64,000 nt of DNA, from contig OZ251545.1 of NCBI GenBank assembly GCA_965243335.1, positions 5,022,001-5,086,000 on the forward strand. The letters are read 5' to 3'. Under the pieces are notes generated by a model, which saw only the letters and a program-made list of their open reading frames with translations, was not told where the DNA came from and searched no databases. The position numbers and the translations under genes were made by a program. Every line of letters begins with the position of its first letter. Position 1 is the first letter of the stretch. Shown piece after piece: positions 41,937 through 50,970 of this stretch. The stretch comes from JAJDXW01 sp965243335 (lineage in GTDB: Bacteria; Pseudomonadota; Gammaproteobacteria; HK1).

Positions 41937-43307
41937 ATGAACGCGAGCTACCGCGCGAGCGGCGACGGGGGCCGGGGCGGACGGGCCGGCGGGGTCGGCA
42001 GGCGCGGAGGAGGCGGGGCAGCGCGCTCGGTAGCGGTCCTCGGGGCGGGCATCGTCGGCATTTCGTGCGCCCTGCATCTCGCCCGGCGCGGCTTCGAGGT
42101 CACCCTGATCGATCGCCGGGAGCCGGGCTCCGAGACCTCGTCGGGGAACTCGGGGGTGATCGGGCGGGCGTCGATCGCGCCGCTCGGCCAGCCCGCGATC
42201 TGGCGCAAGCTGCCGCGCTACGCGGCCAATCGGGACCGGGCGGTCCGGTTCGGCCCGGCGTACCCCGCCCGGCTCGCGAAGCAGGGTACGGACCTCGAGT
42301 GGTTCGTGCGCTTCCTCGCCAACTGCCGCCCCGGCGCGTTCGAGGCGAACGCCCGGCGGCTGAACGACCTCCTCGCCCACGCCCTCCCCGAGCACGAGGC
42401 CCTGCTCGCGGGCGACGCCGGACTGCTCCGCCGCGACGGCTGGCTCCACCTCTTCCGCACCGAGCGCGGCTTCGAGGCCACCGCGGGCGCGCGCGCCCTG
42501 TGGTACCGCCACGGGGTGCGGTTCCGGGTCCTCGACCGCGGCGGGCTCCAGGACCTCGAGCCCCACCTCGGCCCGGTGTTCCGGCGGGGGATCTGGCTGC
42601 CGGACGTCGCCTCGGTGGCCGACCCGGGGCGGGTATGCCGGCGGCTCGCCGAGCGGTTCGCGGCGGAGGGGGGAGCCGTGCTTCGCGACGAGGTCCGGAG
42701 CCTCGAGTCGACGGACGGCGGGGTTCGGGCGACGCTCGCGGACGGGGAGCTTCGCGCCGACGAGACGGTCGTCGCCCTCGGCCCCTGGAGCGCAGACCTG
42801 CTCGCCCCCCTCGGCTATCGCCTCCCGGTCATCCGCGAGCGCGGCTACCACCTCCACCTCGCGCCGCGCCGCGACGAGCCGCTCGGCCGGCCGTGCCTCG
42901 ACGCGGAAGGCGCCTACGTGGTCACCCCGATGGCGGCCGGCCTTCGCCTCACGACCGGGATCGAGTTCAGCGCCCCGGACGCGCCGCCGAGCCCGGCGCA
43001 GCTCGACTCTGTGCTGCCCCTCGCCCGCGAGGCGTTCCCGGTGGGCGAGCCGGTGGACCCGGAGCCGTGGCTCGGCGCCCGGCCCGGAACCCCCGATTCC
43101 CTCCCCGTCATCGGGCGCGCGCCCCGCCATCCGAACCTCTGGTTCGCGTTCGGACACGCCTCCATCGGGTTCGCCCTCGGGCCCGTGACCGGCCGGCTGA
43201 TCGCGGAGATGATGGCCGGCGAACCTCCGCTGGTGGACCCCGCTCCCTGTTCCGCTCTGCGCTTCCGAAGGCTCGGATTCGGGTTGGGGGCTGGGTTCGG
43301 GGGATGA
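41937..43307 (+). CDS. DAO-family FAD-dependent oxidoreductase (DadA-like)
   Basis: A 456-residue flavoprotein. After a Gly/Arg-rich lead of about 30 residues, the Rossmann motif VAVLGAGIVGISCALHLARR binds FAD. SGNSGVIGRASIAPLGQPAI is the DadA-type second motif, LRRDGWLHLFRTERGFEATA and DVASVADPGRVCRRLAERFA are mid-domain marks, and GTPDSLPVIGRAPRHPNLWF with FGHASIGFALGPVTGRLIAE forms the C-terminal FAD-contact region. Such enzymes deaminate D-amino acids and pass electrons to quinones. Together with the D-2-hydroxyacid dehydrogenase that follows, it could belong to D-amino-acid or opine catabolism; that link is inference. Confidence 0.85.
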   Translation: MNASYRASGDGGRGGRAGGVGRRGGGGAARSVAVLGAGIVGISCALHLARRGFEVTLIDRREPGSETSSGNSGVIGRASIAPLGQPAIWRKLPRYAANRDRAVRFGPAYPARLAKQGTDLEWFVRFLANCRPGAFEANARRLNDLLAHALPEHEALLAGDAGLLRRDGWLHLFRTERGFEATAGARALWYRHGVRFRVLDRGGLQDLEPHLGPVFRRGIWLPDVASVADPGRVCRRLAERFAAEGGAVLRDEVRSLESTDGGVRATLADGELRADETVVALGPWSADLLAPLGYRLPVIRERGYHLHLAPRRDEPLGRPCLDAEGAYVVTPMAAGLRLTTGIEFSAPDAPPSPAQLDSVLPLAREAFPVGEPVDPEPWLGARPGTPDSLPVIGRAPRHPNLWFAFGHASIGFALGPVTGRLIAEMMAGEPPLVDPAPCSALRFRRLGFGLGAGFGG

Positions 43308-43339
43308 ACGGCCGCGCCGCGCCGGGGTGAGGAGACGCC

Positions 43340-43388
43340 TGTGCGCTGGTTGTAAGCTGGCGAAAATCCCCGCCGCGCACATGCCTCG
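43340..43388. repeat. Flank boxes of the palindromic repeat without its core
   Basis: TGTGCGCTGGTTGTAAGC is followed directly by TGGCGAAAATCCCCGCCGCG and CACATGCC. These two boxes elsewhere flank the R3-R6 cores; here they touch, as if the core had been lost or had not yet inserted. The outer ends TGTGCGC and GCGCACA are inverted repeats. A single right-hand box (GAAAACCCCACCGCGCACC) also occurs near 52981. Confidence 0.65.
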
Positions 43389-43494
43389 AAGAGCGCGAGA
43401 GTGGCCGCCGGGCGCGCGATTGCGGCATGATGGCGGGCATCGCCGAGCCGCGGGCCGGGCGCCCGAGGCGCCAATCCGGAGGAACGAGAGCGGA

Positions 43495-44433
43495 ATGAAG
43501 ATCGCAACCGGGCACGAGTTTCACCAGCAGGTCGCGGCGGCGGCCGAGGCCATCCATCCCGACGTCACCTGGGCGCTCGCCGACTGGGACTGCCGCTGGA
43601 CCGTCTCCCCGGAGGGGTCGGACCTCATCGTCTATGCCGGCGACGCCTACACCGAAGCCTGGGTGGACGCGGTCACCGCCATCGCTCCGCCCAAGTGGGC
43701 GCACACCGAGGACGCGGGGATCGACGGCCGCTTCTACGACGACATGCGGGCCAAGGGGGTGCCGGTGACCCACAGCCCGGGGGCCAACGCGCCGGAGGTG
43801 GCGGAGCTCGCGTTCGCGGGGGTGATGTGGGGGGCGAAACGCCTCGGCGAGTTGCGCGAGCAGCAGCGCGCGCACGAATGGAACAAGCTCGACCTCACGG
43901 CCCTGAGCGCCGCCACCGTCCTCGTGGTCGGGCTCGGGGCCATCGGGAGCCGGGTCGCGCATTACGCCAAGGCGTTCGGGATGACCGTGCTCGGGGTCCG
44001 CCGCTCGCCGGAGCCGGTGGCGGGGGTGGACCGGCAGGGGACCGCGGAAGACCTCGCCGCGTTCCTGCCGGAAGCCGATTTCGTGGTGCTCGCGGTGCCC
44101 ATCTCCGACGAGACGGAGAGCCTCATCGACGAGGCCGCGTTCGCGCGCATGAAGAGCACCGCGACCCTCGTCAACATGGGGCGCGGGGCGCTCGTCGACA
44201 CGGGCGCGCTGCGCGCCGCGCTCGCCTCGGGCGGCATCGCGCAGGCGTGCCTCGACGTGCTTCCGGTGGAGCCGTGGCCGAGCGACGACGATCTCTGGGA
44301 CGTCCCCAACCTGCTGATCACCCCCCACAACGGATCGCGCTCGCCGATGTATCCCATCCGGGTGGGCGAGATGTGGCTCGAGAACTTCGAGCGCTACGTG
44401 AAAGGGGAGCCGCTGCTCTACCGGGCGTTCTGA
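43495..44433 (+). CDS. D-isomer-specific 2-hydroxyacid dehydrogenase
   Basis: A 312-residue NAD(P)-dependent dehydrogenase. The nucleotide-binding motif is VLVVGLGAIGSRVAHYAKAF (about 148-167). The catalytic region includes VNMGRGALVDTGALRAALAS (arginine position in family loop), DVLPVEPWPSDDDLWDVPNL (glutamate) and LLITPHNGSRSP (histidine). The N-terminal catalytic domain carries APEVAELAFAGVMWGAKRLG. A GGAGGAAC box precedes the ATG. It reduces 2-oxoacids to D-2-hydroxyacids or the reverse; the true substrate is unknown. It lies between the DAO-type and the C26-type genes. Confidence 0.88.
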   Translation: MKIATGHEFHQQVAAAAEAIHPDVTWALADWDCRWTVSPEGSDLIVYAGDAYTEAWVDAVTAIAPPKWAHTEDAGIDGRFYDDMRAKGVPVTHSPGANAPEVAELAFAGVMWGAKRLGELREQQRAHEWNKLDLTALSAATVLVVGLGAIGSRVAHYAKAFGMTVLGVRRSPEPVAGVDRQGTAEDLAAFLPEADFVVLAVPISDETESLIDEAAFARMKSTATLVNMGRGALVDTGALRAALASGGIAQACLDVLPVEPWPSDDDLWDVPNLLITPHNGSRSPMYPIRVGEMWLENFERYVKGEPLLYRAF

Positions 44434-44490
44434 ACCGAGGGGCGAACGGGGCGGGCGAGGAGGCGCGGCGCGGGGCGGGGAACGGCGGGT

Positions 44491-44586
44491 CCTGGGAACG
44501 CGGGCGTCTCGCCCGCACTTTCGTTCACGAGCGCTTCTCCCCCGGGCCTTCAGGTCCGCTGCGGGCGGGACACAAGCGTTCCCAGG
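44491..44586. repeat. Palindromic repeat R5
   Basis: A 96-bp copy with arms CCTGGGAACGCGGGCGTC and GACACAAGCGTTCCCAGG. To the right are GCGACGAGGCGTGCTTGGTG and AAAATCCCCACCGCGCACAT, shared with R4 and R6. It lies just after the D-2-hydroxyacid dehydrogenase stop and fills most of the 346-base gap. Confidence 0.8.
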
Positions 44587-44779
44587 AGCGTCTGCGACGA
44601 GGCGTGCTTGGTGAAAATCCCCACCGCGCACATGCCCCGGGGAGAACGGAACGGGCGGTTCCCGCGGGTTCGGAGTAGAATGGCGCGGGCGGTCGGGAGC
44701 CCCCGCGCCGCCGGTATCGGGCGTCCGGTCCGCCACGGGCGGCGGCCATTGCCCGCAGCGTGAGGCAAGATTGCAGACG

Positions 44780-45577
44780 ATGAGCCCAACACCCTCCCCG
44801 GTCGTGCCGATCGTCGGCGTCTCCTGCAACCTCAAGGTCGACGGGCGCTTCCGGCACCACACGACCGGCGAGGGGAACGCGGTCGCCGTGCTGGACGCGG
44901 CCCGCGCCCTGCCCCTGCTCATCCCTGCCCTCGGGGATCGGCTGGACCCCGACGCAATCCTCGACTCGGTCGACGGCGTCATGCTGACCGGCGGGGTGTC
45001 GAACATCGAGCCGCACCACTACGGCCAGGAGCCGGCGCCGGGAGAGGACGTCCGCGACCCCGGCCGCGACCACCTGAGCTTCGCCCTCGTGCGGGGCGCG
45101 GTTCGCCGGGGCGTGCCGCTGCTCGGGGTGTGCCGCGGGATCCAGGAGATGAACGTCGCCTTCGGGGGGACCCTGCACCAGCGCCTGCACGAGGTGCCGG
45201 GCCGCCGCGACCACCGCCGGAACCGGGAGATCCCCTTCGAGGAGTCCATCGCCCCGCGCGACCGCCTCCGGCTGACCCCCGGCGGGCGGCTCTCCGTCTG
45301 GCTCGGCGAGGACGAAGCGGTCGTGAACTCCCTCCACGGGCAGGGGATCGACCGGCTCGCCCCGGGGCTCGCCGTCGAGGCGCTGGCGGACGACGGCACG
45401 ATCGAGGCGGTCTCGGTCCGCGATGCGCGCGCGTTCGCGGTCGGGGTGCAATGGCACGTCGAGATCGCGGCGCTGGAGCATCCGCTCAACCGGGCGATAC
45501 TGGGGGCGTTCGGGGATGCGGTGCGCCAGCGCGCCCTCCGCCGCCACGGTACCGTCCTCGACGAAGCGGCGGACTGA
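44780..45577 (+). CDS. C26-family gamma-glutamyl hydrolase (PuuD-like)
   Basis: A 265-residue class I glutamine-amidotransferase-like protein. Marks are PIVGVSCNLKVDGRFRHHTT, the oxyanion region DGVMLTGGVSNIEPHHYGQ, the nucleophile elbow PLLGVCRGIQEMNVAFGGTL with catalytic cysteine, and AFAVGVQWHVEIAALEHPLN with the catalytic histidine. Enzymes like PuuD cleave gamma-glutamyl bonds, for example in putrescine breakdown. In many members the sequence is QWHPE; here it is QWHVE. ATG 44780 is chosen; a TTG at 44771 is possible. No other puu gene is nearby. Confidence 0.85.
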   Translation: MSPTPSPVVPIVGVSCNLKVDGRFRHHTTGEGNAVAVLDAARALPLLIPALGDRLDPDAILDSVDGVMLTGGVSNIEPHHYGQEPAPGEDVRDPGRDHLSFALVRGAVRRGVPLLGVCRGIQEMNVAFGGTLHQRLHEVPGRRDHRRNREIPFEESIAPRDRLRLTPGGRLSVWLGEDEAVVNSLHGQGIDRLAPGLAVEALADDGTIEAVSVRDARAFAVGVQWHVEIAALEHPLNRAILGAFGDAVRQRALRRHGTVLDEAAD

Positions 45578-45903
45578 CGGGCGGGCGACGAGCGATCCGG
45601 GCGCTCGCGGCCCCGAAGCGAGGCGCGAAGGGCCGGAGGCCGCCCGATTCGATGCGAACCGGCGGCCAGGGCCGCGCCGCCGGGGAAGACGCGCGGAGGC
45701 GCCGGCCCGCATCTCTCGTCGGCGCAGGCCGTGAGGGTGTCGAGACGCCGCCGCGGCAGGCCCCAAGACGATGAAGGCATGGTCGGCCCCGGCCCTGCGC
45801 GCGATCAGGGCGGCCTGGAACGGAGTAAGGCGGCCCGTGACCGTGAATGGCTTGGCGTTCGCGGCAACCGGCCGATGAATATGGGCGAAGGACGAGGGAG
45901 GCG
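45578..45903. other. Intergenic stretch without a supported gene
   Basis: 326 bases between the C26-type gene and the enoyl-CoA hydratase. The frames open here on both strands have no recognisable protein features. The Shine-Dalgarno box for the next gene (GGGAGGCG) is at the right end. I see no clear promoter. Confidence 0.5.
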
Positions 45904-46695
45904 ATGATCGACCCCCGGCAGATCCTGGTCGAGCGCGCGGGGCGCGTCGCGCGGGTGGTCATCAACCGCCCGGAGCGCCGCAACGCGGTCTCCTTCGCGG
46001 CGTGGCAGAGCCTCGCCGCCTCCTTCGACAACCTCGCGGCCGACCCGGAGGTCCGGGTCATCGTGCTCACCGGGGCCGGGGACCGCGCCTTCTGCGCCGG
46101 CAACGACATCACGGAGTTCGCCGGGAAGCGCTCCACCCCCGAGCAGGTCGCGGCCTACGACGCGGCGGTCGTGCACGCCTACGAGGCGATCCGGGGCCTC
46201 GAGAAGCCCCTGGTGGCCCGGGTGCGGGGCTCGGCGGTCGGCGGCGGCTTCGAGCTGATGCAGCTCTGCGACCTCCGGATCGCGAGCACCGGGGCGCGCT
46301 TCGCGATGACCCCGGCCCGGCTCGGTCTCGGCTACACCCTCGACGACGTGCAGCTCCTGGTGGACCGGATCGGGGCCGGGGCGGCGCGCGAGATGCTCTT
46401 CACCGGCCGGATGTTCGACGCGGCCGAGGCCGAGCGGATGGGGTTCGTGAACCGCGTGGTCCCGGATGCGGAGCTCGACCGGGAGGTCGAGCGCTGCGCG
46501 GCGGAGATCGCGGCCAACGCCCCGCTCTCGATCCGGGCCATCAAGGTGGCGATCGGCGAGGCGCTCAAGCCTCCGGCGGAGCGCGACCGGGCGCGGTGCG
46601 ACGCGCTCGCGGCGGCCTGCAACGGGAGCGAGGACTACCGGGAAGGGCAGCGCGCCTTCGCCGAGCGGCGCCCGCCGGAATTCCGTGGGCGGTAG
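45904..46695 (+). CDS. Enoyl-CoA hydratase/isomerase family protein
   Basis: A 263-residue crotonase-fold protein: VARVVINRPERRNAVSFAAW, the first oxyanion-hole part FCAGNDITEFAGKRSTPEQV, the second PLVARVRGSAVGGGFELMQL and CDLRIASTGARFAMTPARLG. The usual catalytic glutamates of hydratases are not both obvious in the second region (YTLDDVQLLVDRIGAGAARE), so it could be an isomerase or a hydrolase rather than a hydratase. GGGAGG lies directly before the ATG. It begins a run of four genes in the same direction up to 50178. Confidence 0.85.
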   Translation: MIDPRQILVERAGRVARVVINRPERRNAVSFAAWQSLAASFDNLAADPEVRVIVLTGAGDRAFCAGNDITEFAGKRSTPEQVAAYDAAVVHAYEAIRGLEKPLVARVRGSAVGGGFELMQLCDLRIASTGARFAMTPARLGLGYTLDDVQLLVDRIGAGAAREMLFTGRMFDAAEAERMGFVNRVVPDAELDREVERCAAEIAANAPLSIRAIKVAIGEALKPPAERDRARCDALAAACNGSEDYREGQRAFAERRPPEFRGR

Positions 46696-46965
46696 GCGGG
46701 CGCCGCCGCCGACCCTTCGCGGCCGGCGTCGCCGTCGCGGCGGGGGTGCGCGCGATGGCCGCGCCGGCCGCGCCAGCCGCGCGGACGGCCGGGCCGCCCG
46801 CTCCGCCCGCGCAACGTGCTCGCGGTCCCGGGGCCGGGGCCTGACGGAACGCGGTCGCCAACCCCGTGACGCCCTCGCGGCGGCCCCGGGAGGGGCGTGG
46901 ACGCCGCTGGCGATGCCGGCGAGGCCCGCGCCGCGAAGCGCCCGCCCCGGCCCGGAGGGAAGACG

Positions 46966-47994
46966 ATGAGCACGCCGCCCCGGGTGCGCCCGGACACCAT
47001 CAACCGGCTCGTCAACTCCGTCTATCCGGGCCTCGCCCTCCTCGCCGGGATGCAGCTCGACGTATTCACCCCGCTCGCCCGGGGCCCCAGGGACGCGGCG
47101 GCCCTCGCCGGCGAGATGGCGGTGCGTCCGGACCTGCTGGAGCCCGTCCTCCTCGCCCTCGCCGCGGCCGGCCTCCTGACCGCCGAAGACGGCCGCTTCG
47201 CCAACACCCCCGAGGCGGAGCGCTTCCTCGTCCGCGGCGCCAGGGACTACCTCGGGAGCAACCACGAGGTGTACTCGGACCTCTGGAGCGCGGCCCTGCG
47301 GACGGCCGACACGGTCCGGGCCGGCGCCCCGCAGGCGAAGCACGACTTCGCGGCGATGTCTCCGGAGGCGCTCCGCTCCTTCTTTCGCGGGCTCGATGCG
47401 GCGGCCCGCGCCTCCTCCCGCAAGCTCCGCCGCGACTTCGACTTCTCCCGCTACCGCCGCCTCCTCGACGCGGGCGGCGGCTCCGGCGGGATCGCGGTGG
47501 ACATGTGCCGGGCGTTCCCGGACCTCCGGGCGACGGTCGCCGACCTGCCCTCCGTCACCCCCATCACGTCCGAGTTCATCGAAGAGGCGGGGCTCTCCGA
47601 GCGCATCGGGGCCGTCCCGTGCGATTTCACGAAGGGTCCGCCGCCGGCGGCCGGGGCCGGCCCGTACGATGCGGCGGTCCTGCGCGCGTTCGTGCAGGTC
47701 CTGTCCCGGGAGGACGCCGCCCGGGCCCTCGCCAACGTCGCCCGCGCCCTCGCGCCGGGCGGGCGCATCTACCTCATGGGCCGGATGCTGGACGACTCGC
47801 GCCTCGGCCCGCCCGAGTCGGTGGCGTTCAACTTCGTCTTCATCAACATCTACGACCACGGGCGGGCGTACACCGAGACCGAGCACCGGGAGTGGCTCGC
47901 CGCGGCCGGCTTCCGCGGCGTCGAGCGCTTCCCGATCGGCGAGGGCAGCAGCATCATGACCGCGACGAAAGGATCGGGAGGATCGGGGGAGTAG
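46966..47994 (+). CDS. SAM-dependent methyltransferase of the O-methyltransferase (class 2) family
   Basis: A 342-residue protein with an N-terminal winged-helix dimerisation domain (NSVYPGLALLAGMQLDVFTP, DLLEPVLLALAAAGLLTAED) and a C-terminal Rossmann methyltransferase (FSRYRRLLDAGGGSGGIAVD with the glycine-rich SAM loop, ATVADLPSVTPITSEF, ALAPGGRIYLMGRMLDD). This is the plan of caffeate/hydroxyindole-type O-methyltransferases. The catalytic histidine of the true O-methyltransferases is not evident near FVQVLSREDAARAL, where HVLHDW-type sequence would be expected, so its reaction is uncertain. GGAGGG precedes the ATG. Confidence 0.82.
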   Translation: MSTPPRVRPDTINRLVNSVYPGLALLAGMQLDVFTPLARGPRDAAALAGEMAVRPDLLEPVLLALAAAGLLTAEDGRFANTPEAERFLVRGARDYLGSNHEVYSDLWSAALRTADTVRAGAPQAKHDFAAMSPEALRSFFRGLDAAARASSRKLRRDFDFSRYRRLLDAGGGSGGIAVDMCRAFPDLRATVADLPSVTPITSEFIEEAGLSERIGAVPCDFTKGPPPAAGAGPYDAAVLRAFVQVLSREDAARALANVARALAPGGRIYLMGRMLDDSRLGPPESVAFNFVFINIYDHGRAYTETEHREWLAAAGFRGVERFPIGEGSSIMTATKGSGGSGE

Positions 47995-48073
47995 GCCCGG
48001 TCCGCGCGGCGTCGGCCCGTATCGACCGGGGCCGGGCGGGGCGGGCCGGACCTCGGTACGACCGGAGGGACCC

Positions 48074-49150
48074 ATGCAGTTCGGCATGTTCATGGAGTTC
48101 GCGACCCGCGCGGGCGGCAGCGAGGCGGACGCGTTCCGGGAGGGCCTCGCCCTCGCCGAAGCGGCGGATGCGTGGGGTCTGGATGCGGCGTGGCTCGCGG
48201 AGTTCCACTTCGTGCCCGACCGCTCGGTGCTCTCGTCGCCGATCACCCTGGCGGCGGCGATCGCGGGCCGCACCCGCCGCATCCGGATCGGCTTCGCGGT
48301 GTACGTGCTCCCGCTCAACCATCCGCTCCGCATCGCGGAGGAGATCGCGACCCTCGACCACGTGAGCGGCGGGCGGGTCGACCTCGGGGTCGGGCGAAGC
48401 GGCTTCACCTGGTTCTACGAGGGCTATGCGGTCCCCTACGCGGAGAGCCAGGGCCGGTTCGACGAGGGGCTCGAGGTCATGCGCCGGGCGTGGCGCGGGC
48501 GGCGGTTCAGCTTCGAGGGCGAGTTCTACCGGGTGCGCGATGCGCTGCTCTGCCCGGCCCCGCGGCAGCAGCCGCACCCGCCGCTTCGCATGGCCGCGAC
48601 CCGCGGGGAGACCTTCCCGAAGGTCGGCGCGGCGGGGCTGCCCATCTTCGTCGGCCTTCGCGGCGACAGCCTGGACGAGCTCGCCGCCCAGCTCGCGGCC
48701 TACCGCGAGGCGTGGCGGGGGGCCGGCCACCCGGGCCGTCCGAGCGCCTTCCTCCGCCTGCCCGTGCACGCGGCGGCGACCGGCGGCGCGGCGCGCGAGG
48801 AGGCCCGCGCCACCCTCGTCCACTACTTCAAGCGCCAGAGCGAGCTCGTGGCGGGCGACGCGGCCCGCCGGGGGGACCCGCCCGACTCCCCGCGCTACGC
48901 GACGGCCGCCCGCCTCGCCACCCTCGACTACGCCGACATACTCGAGAACCGGGCGATCGTGGGCTCCGCCGCGGAGGTCGCCGGCCGGGTCGGGGAGCTC
49001 CGCGACGTCCTCGGCATCGACGGGGTCGTGGCCGAGCTCAATCCGGGCGGGCTGCTCGACGAGGCGACCACCCGGGAGAGCCTTCGCATCCTGGCCCGGG
49101 AGGTGAAGCCCGCATTCGGCGGGCGGGAGGGGGAGGACCCGATCCAATGA
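48074..49150 (+). CDS. Luciferase-like (LLM) flavin-dependent monooxygenase
   Basis: A 358-residue LLM-family enzyme closest in look to the flavin-dependent bacterial-luciferase branch: MQFGMFMEFATRAGGSEADA, DAAWLAEFHFVPDRSVLSSP (W-x-E-H-like barrel start), RIRIGFAVYVLPLNHPLRIA, DHVSGGRVDLGVGRSGFTWF and EVMRRAWRGRRFSFEGEFYR. Likely FMNH2-dependent. Its stop overlaps the start of the Ldh-family gene by ATGA, so the two are co-translated and probably act on one pathway. Confidence 0.87.
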   Translation: MQFGMFMEFATRAGGSEADAFREGLALAEAADAWGLDAAWLAEFHFVPDRSVLSSPITLAAAIAGRTRRIRIGFAVYVLPLNHPLRIAEEIATLDHVSGGRVDLGVGRSGFTWFYEGYAVPYAESQGRFDEGLEVMRRAWRGRRFSFEGEFYRVRDALLCPAPRQQPHPPLRMAATRGETFPKVGAAGLPIFVGLRGDSLDELAAQLAAYREAWRGAGHPGRPSAFLRLPVHAAATGGAAREEARATLVHYFKRQSELVAGDAARRGDPPDSPRYATAARLATLDYADILENRAIVGSAAEVAGRVGELRDVLGIDGVVAELNPGGLLDEATTRESLRILAREVKPAFGGREGEDPIQ

Positions 49151-50178
49151 ACGAATCGGCGCGGAACGAAACGGTGCGGATGACCCTGGACGAGGTCCAC
49201 ACCCTCGCTGCCGACGCCTTCCTCGCGAACGGCGGCTCGCCCGGGCAGAGCCGGGCCGTCGCCGACACGGTGACCGCCGCCGAGCGCGACGAGTGCAAGT
49301 CGCACGGGCTCTTCCGGGTACCGGGATACGTCGCGTCGATCCGCTCGGGCAAGGTGGACGCGGCGGCCGAGCCGAAGGTGGATCGGCTCGCCCCCGGCGT
49401 GGTCAAGGTGGACGGGCGCAACGGGTTCGCGCCGCTCGCGCTGGAGGCCGGGCGGGAGCCGCTCGTCGAGCGGGCGCGCGAGATGGGGATCGCGGCCCTC
49501 GCGGTCACCAACACCCACCACTTCGCGGCCCTGTGGCCGGAGACGGAGGCCCTCGCGGAGCGCGGGCTCGTCGGCTTCGCGTTCGTGGCCGCGATGTCGT
49601 ACGTCGCGCCGGCCGGAGGCGTGAGGCCGCTCTACGGCACCAACCCGATGTCGTTCGCGTGGCCTCGGGACGGGGGCCGCCCGCCGCTCGTCTTCGACCA
49701 GGCTTCGAGCGCGAGCGCGCGCGGCGAGATCATGATCCACCAGCGCGACGGGAAGCCGATCCCGGAGGGGTGGGGGATCGACGCGGACGGCAACCCCACC
49801 ACGGACCCGGCGGCGGCCCTCGCCGGCGCGCAGCTCCCCTTCGGCGGCTACAAGGGGGCCTCCATCGCCCTCATGGTCGAGCTCCTGGCCGGGGCCCTGG
49901 TCGGCGACCTCTTCAGCTTCGAGGCGAGCGAAGCGGACCCGGGCGACGGCGGCCCGCCGCGCGGCGGCGAGCTCGTGCTCGCCATCGACCCGGCGAAGAC
50001 GAGCGCGGGCGGGGACCCGCTCCGCCACGCCGAGGCCCTGTTCGCCCGGGTCCTCGAGCAGGAGGGGGCGCGGCTTCCCTCCGACCGGCGCTACGCGGCC
50101 CGGCGGCGGACCCCGGCGGAAGGGGTGACGATCCCGCGAAGCCTCTACGACACGATCCGGGGCCTCTGCAGAGCCTGA
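49147..50178 (+). CDS. Ldh-family (malate/L-sulfolactate-type) NAD(P)-dependent oxidoreductase
   Basis: A 343-residue member of the LDH2/MDG family: TAAERDECKSHGLFRVPGYV with the substrate-contacting residues, VKVDGRNGFAPLALEAGREP, IAALAVTNTHHFAALWPETE (catalytic HH) and GGVRPLYGTNPMSFAWPRDG. LPFGGYKGASIALMVELLAG forms the C-terminal dimer and cofactor region. It reduces 2-oxoacids or cyclic imino acids. It starts inside the stop of the LLM gene (ATGA). A copy of its bases 49815-49970 occurs at 52402-52557 on the far side of the toxin-antitoxin module. Confidence 0.87.
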   Translation: MNESARNETVRMTLDEVHTLAADAFLANGGSPGQSRAVADTVTAAERDECKSHGLFRVPGYVASIRSGKVDAAAEPKVDRLAPGVVKVDGRNGFAPLALEAGREPLVERAREMGIAALAVTNTHHFAALWPETEALAERGLVGFAFVAAMSYVAPAGGVRPLYGTNPMSFAWPRDGGRPPLVFDQASSASARGEIMIHQRDGKPIPEGWGIDADGNPTTDPAAALAGAQLPFGGYKGASIALMVELLAGALVGDLFSFEASEADPGDGGPPRGGELVLAIDPAKTSAGGDPLRHAEALFARVLEQEGARLPSDRRYAARRRTPAEGVTIPRSLYDTIRGLCRA

Positions 50179-50239
50179 GCCTCGCGGGACGCCCCGTCTA
50201 CGCCGGCCAACGCGGCCTACGCACGCGGCTTCCGGCTGC

Positions 50240-50474
50240 GGGAGCCACGTGTGATTCTTATAATTAATTGATATATAAAATAAATTTATGATCAGAAGAT
50301 CGACGTTCGATGCGAAAAATGAACATGTAAATCTTTGGGATAACTCTTGACAAGAAAAGAATGGGAGAAATATGATTGGCCCGATGATCTGCGACTGGCG
50401 CAGTGACCCAGACCGAGGAGAAGGGGACATGACTACGACCACTGATCACGTATACGTCCGAAGAGGAGTTTCCC
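50240..50474 (+). promoter_or_regulatory. AT-rich island with promoter of the higBA module
   Basis: From about 50250 to 50400 the DNA turns strongly AT-rich (for example TTATAATTAATTGATATATA). It holds TTGACA at 50347-50352 and TATGAT at 50371-50376 with an 18-base spacer, a good sigma-70 promoter. The leader to higB has TGATCA and CGTATACG palindromes (50443-50457) that could be the autoregulatory operator, then GAGGAG before the ATG. Confidence 0.6.
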
Positions 50475-50780
50475 ATGCGAATCTTGGGAAGACTGCGGCT
50501 CGCCGCCGCGATGAAGACCCACCCCGACTTGAGGGGTCCGCTGGCCGCGTGGACCGCGGAGGCCGAGAGCGCCGAGTGGAAGTCGCCGGCTGAGGTGCGG
50601 GAGCGCTATCCGAAGGCCTCGCAAGTCGGGGGGGATCGGATGGTGTTCAGAATCAAAGGCAATCACTATCGCCTCATCGTCCGCATCCGGTTCGCCTCGG
50701 CGCCCGATCCCGGGCTCGTCATCGTCAAGTGGATCGGGACCCATGCCGATTACGACCGGATCGACGCCGCGACCGTCTAG
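50475..50780 (+). CDS. higB: HigB-family mRNA interferase toxin
   Basis: A 101-residue RelE-fold toxin: MRILGRLRLAAAMKTHPDLR at the N-terminus, AEWKSPAEVRERYPKASQVG, then the conserved core RMVFRIKGNHYRLIVRIRFA and GLVIVKWIGTHADYDRIDAA. HigB toxins cleave mRNA on the ribosome. The toxin-first order is normal for higBA. GAGGAG precedes the ATG at 50475. All expected conserved residues (the R-F-I-GNNYRL-like and W-GTH-DYD motifs) are present, so it looks functional. Confidence 0.88.
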   Translation: MRILGRLRLAAAMKTHPDLRGPLAAWTAEAESAEWKSPAEVRERYPKASQVGGDRMVFRIKGNHYRLIVRIRFASAPDPGLVIVKWIGTHADYDRIDAATV

Positions 50781-50970
50781 CCTGCCTCACCGGACTTCGG
50801 CGCGTGCGGGGCCGGAACGCCGTGGCCCCCGCCGCCCGGGTTGCAAAGCGCTGCCGGGGCGGCTGGCGCCGCACCGAGCCGTCGTGGGAGCCCGGCTTCC
50901 AGTCACCGCCGGATAATGGGCAGCCGCGGACTCCCGAGCGGGCGGGCCGCAGTGAAGTGGAGACGAAGCC

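Noticed and set aside
50264..50476. Minus-strand 70-residue frame across the AT-rich island
   Set aside because: It covers the higB promoter and has no ribosome site or recognisable features.
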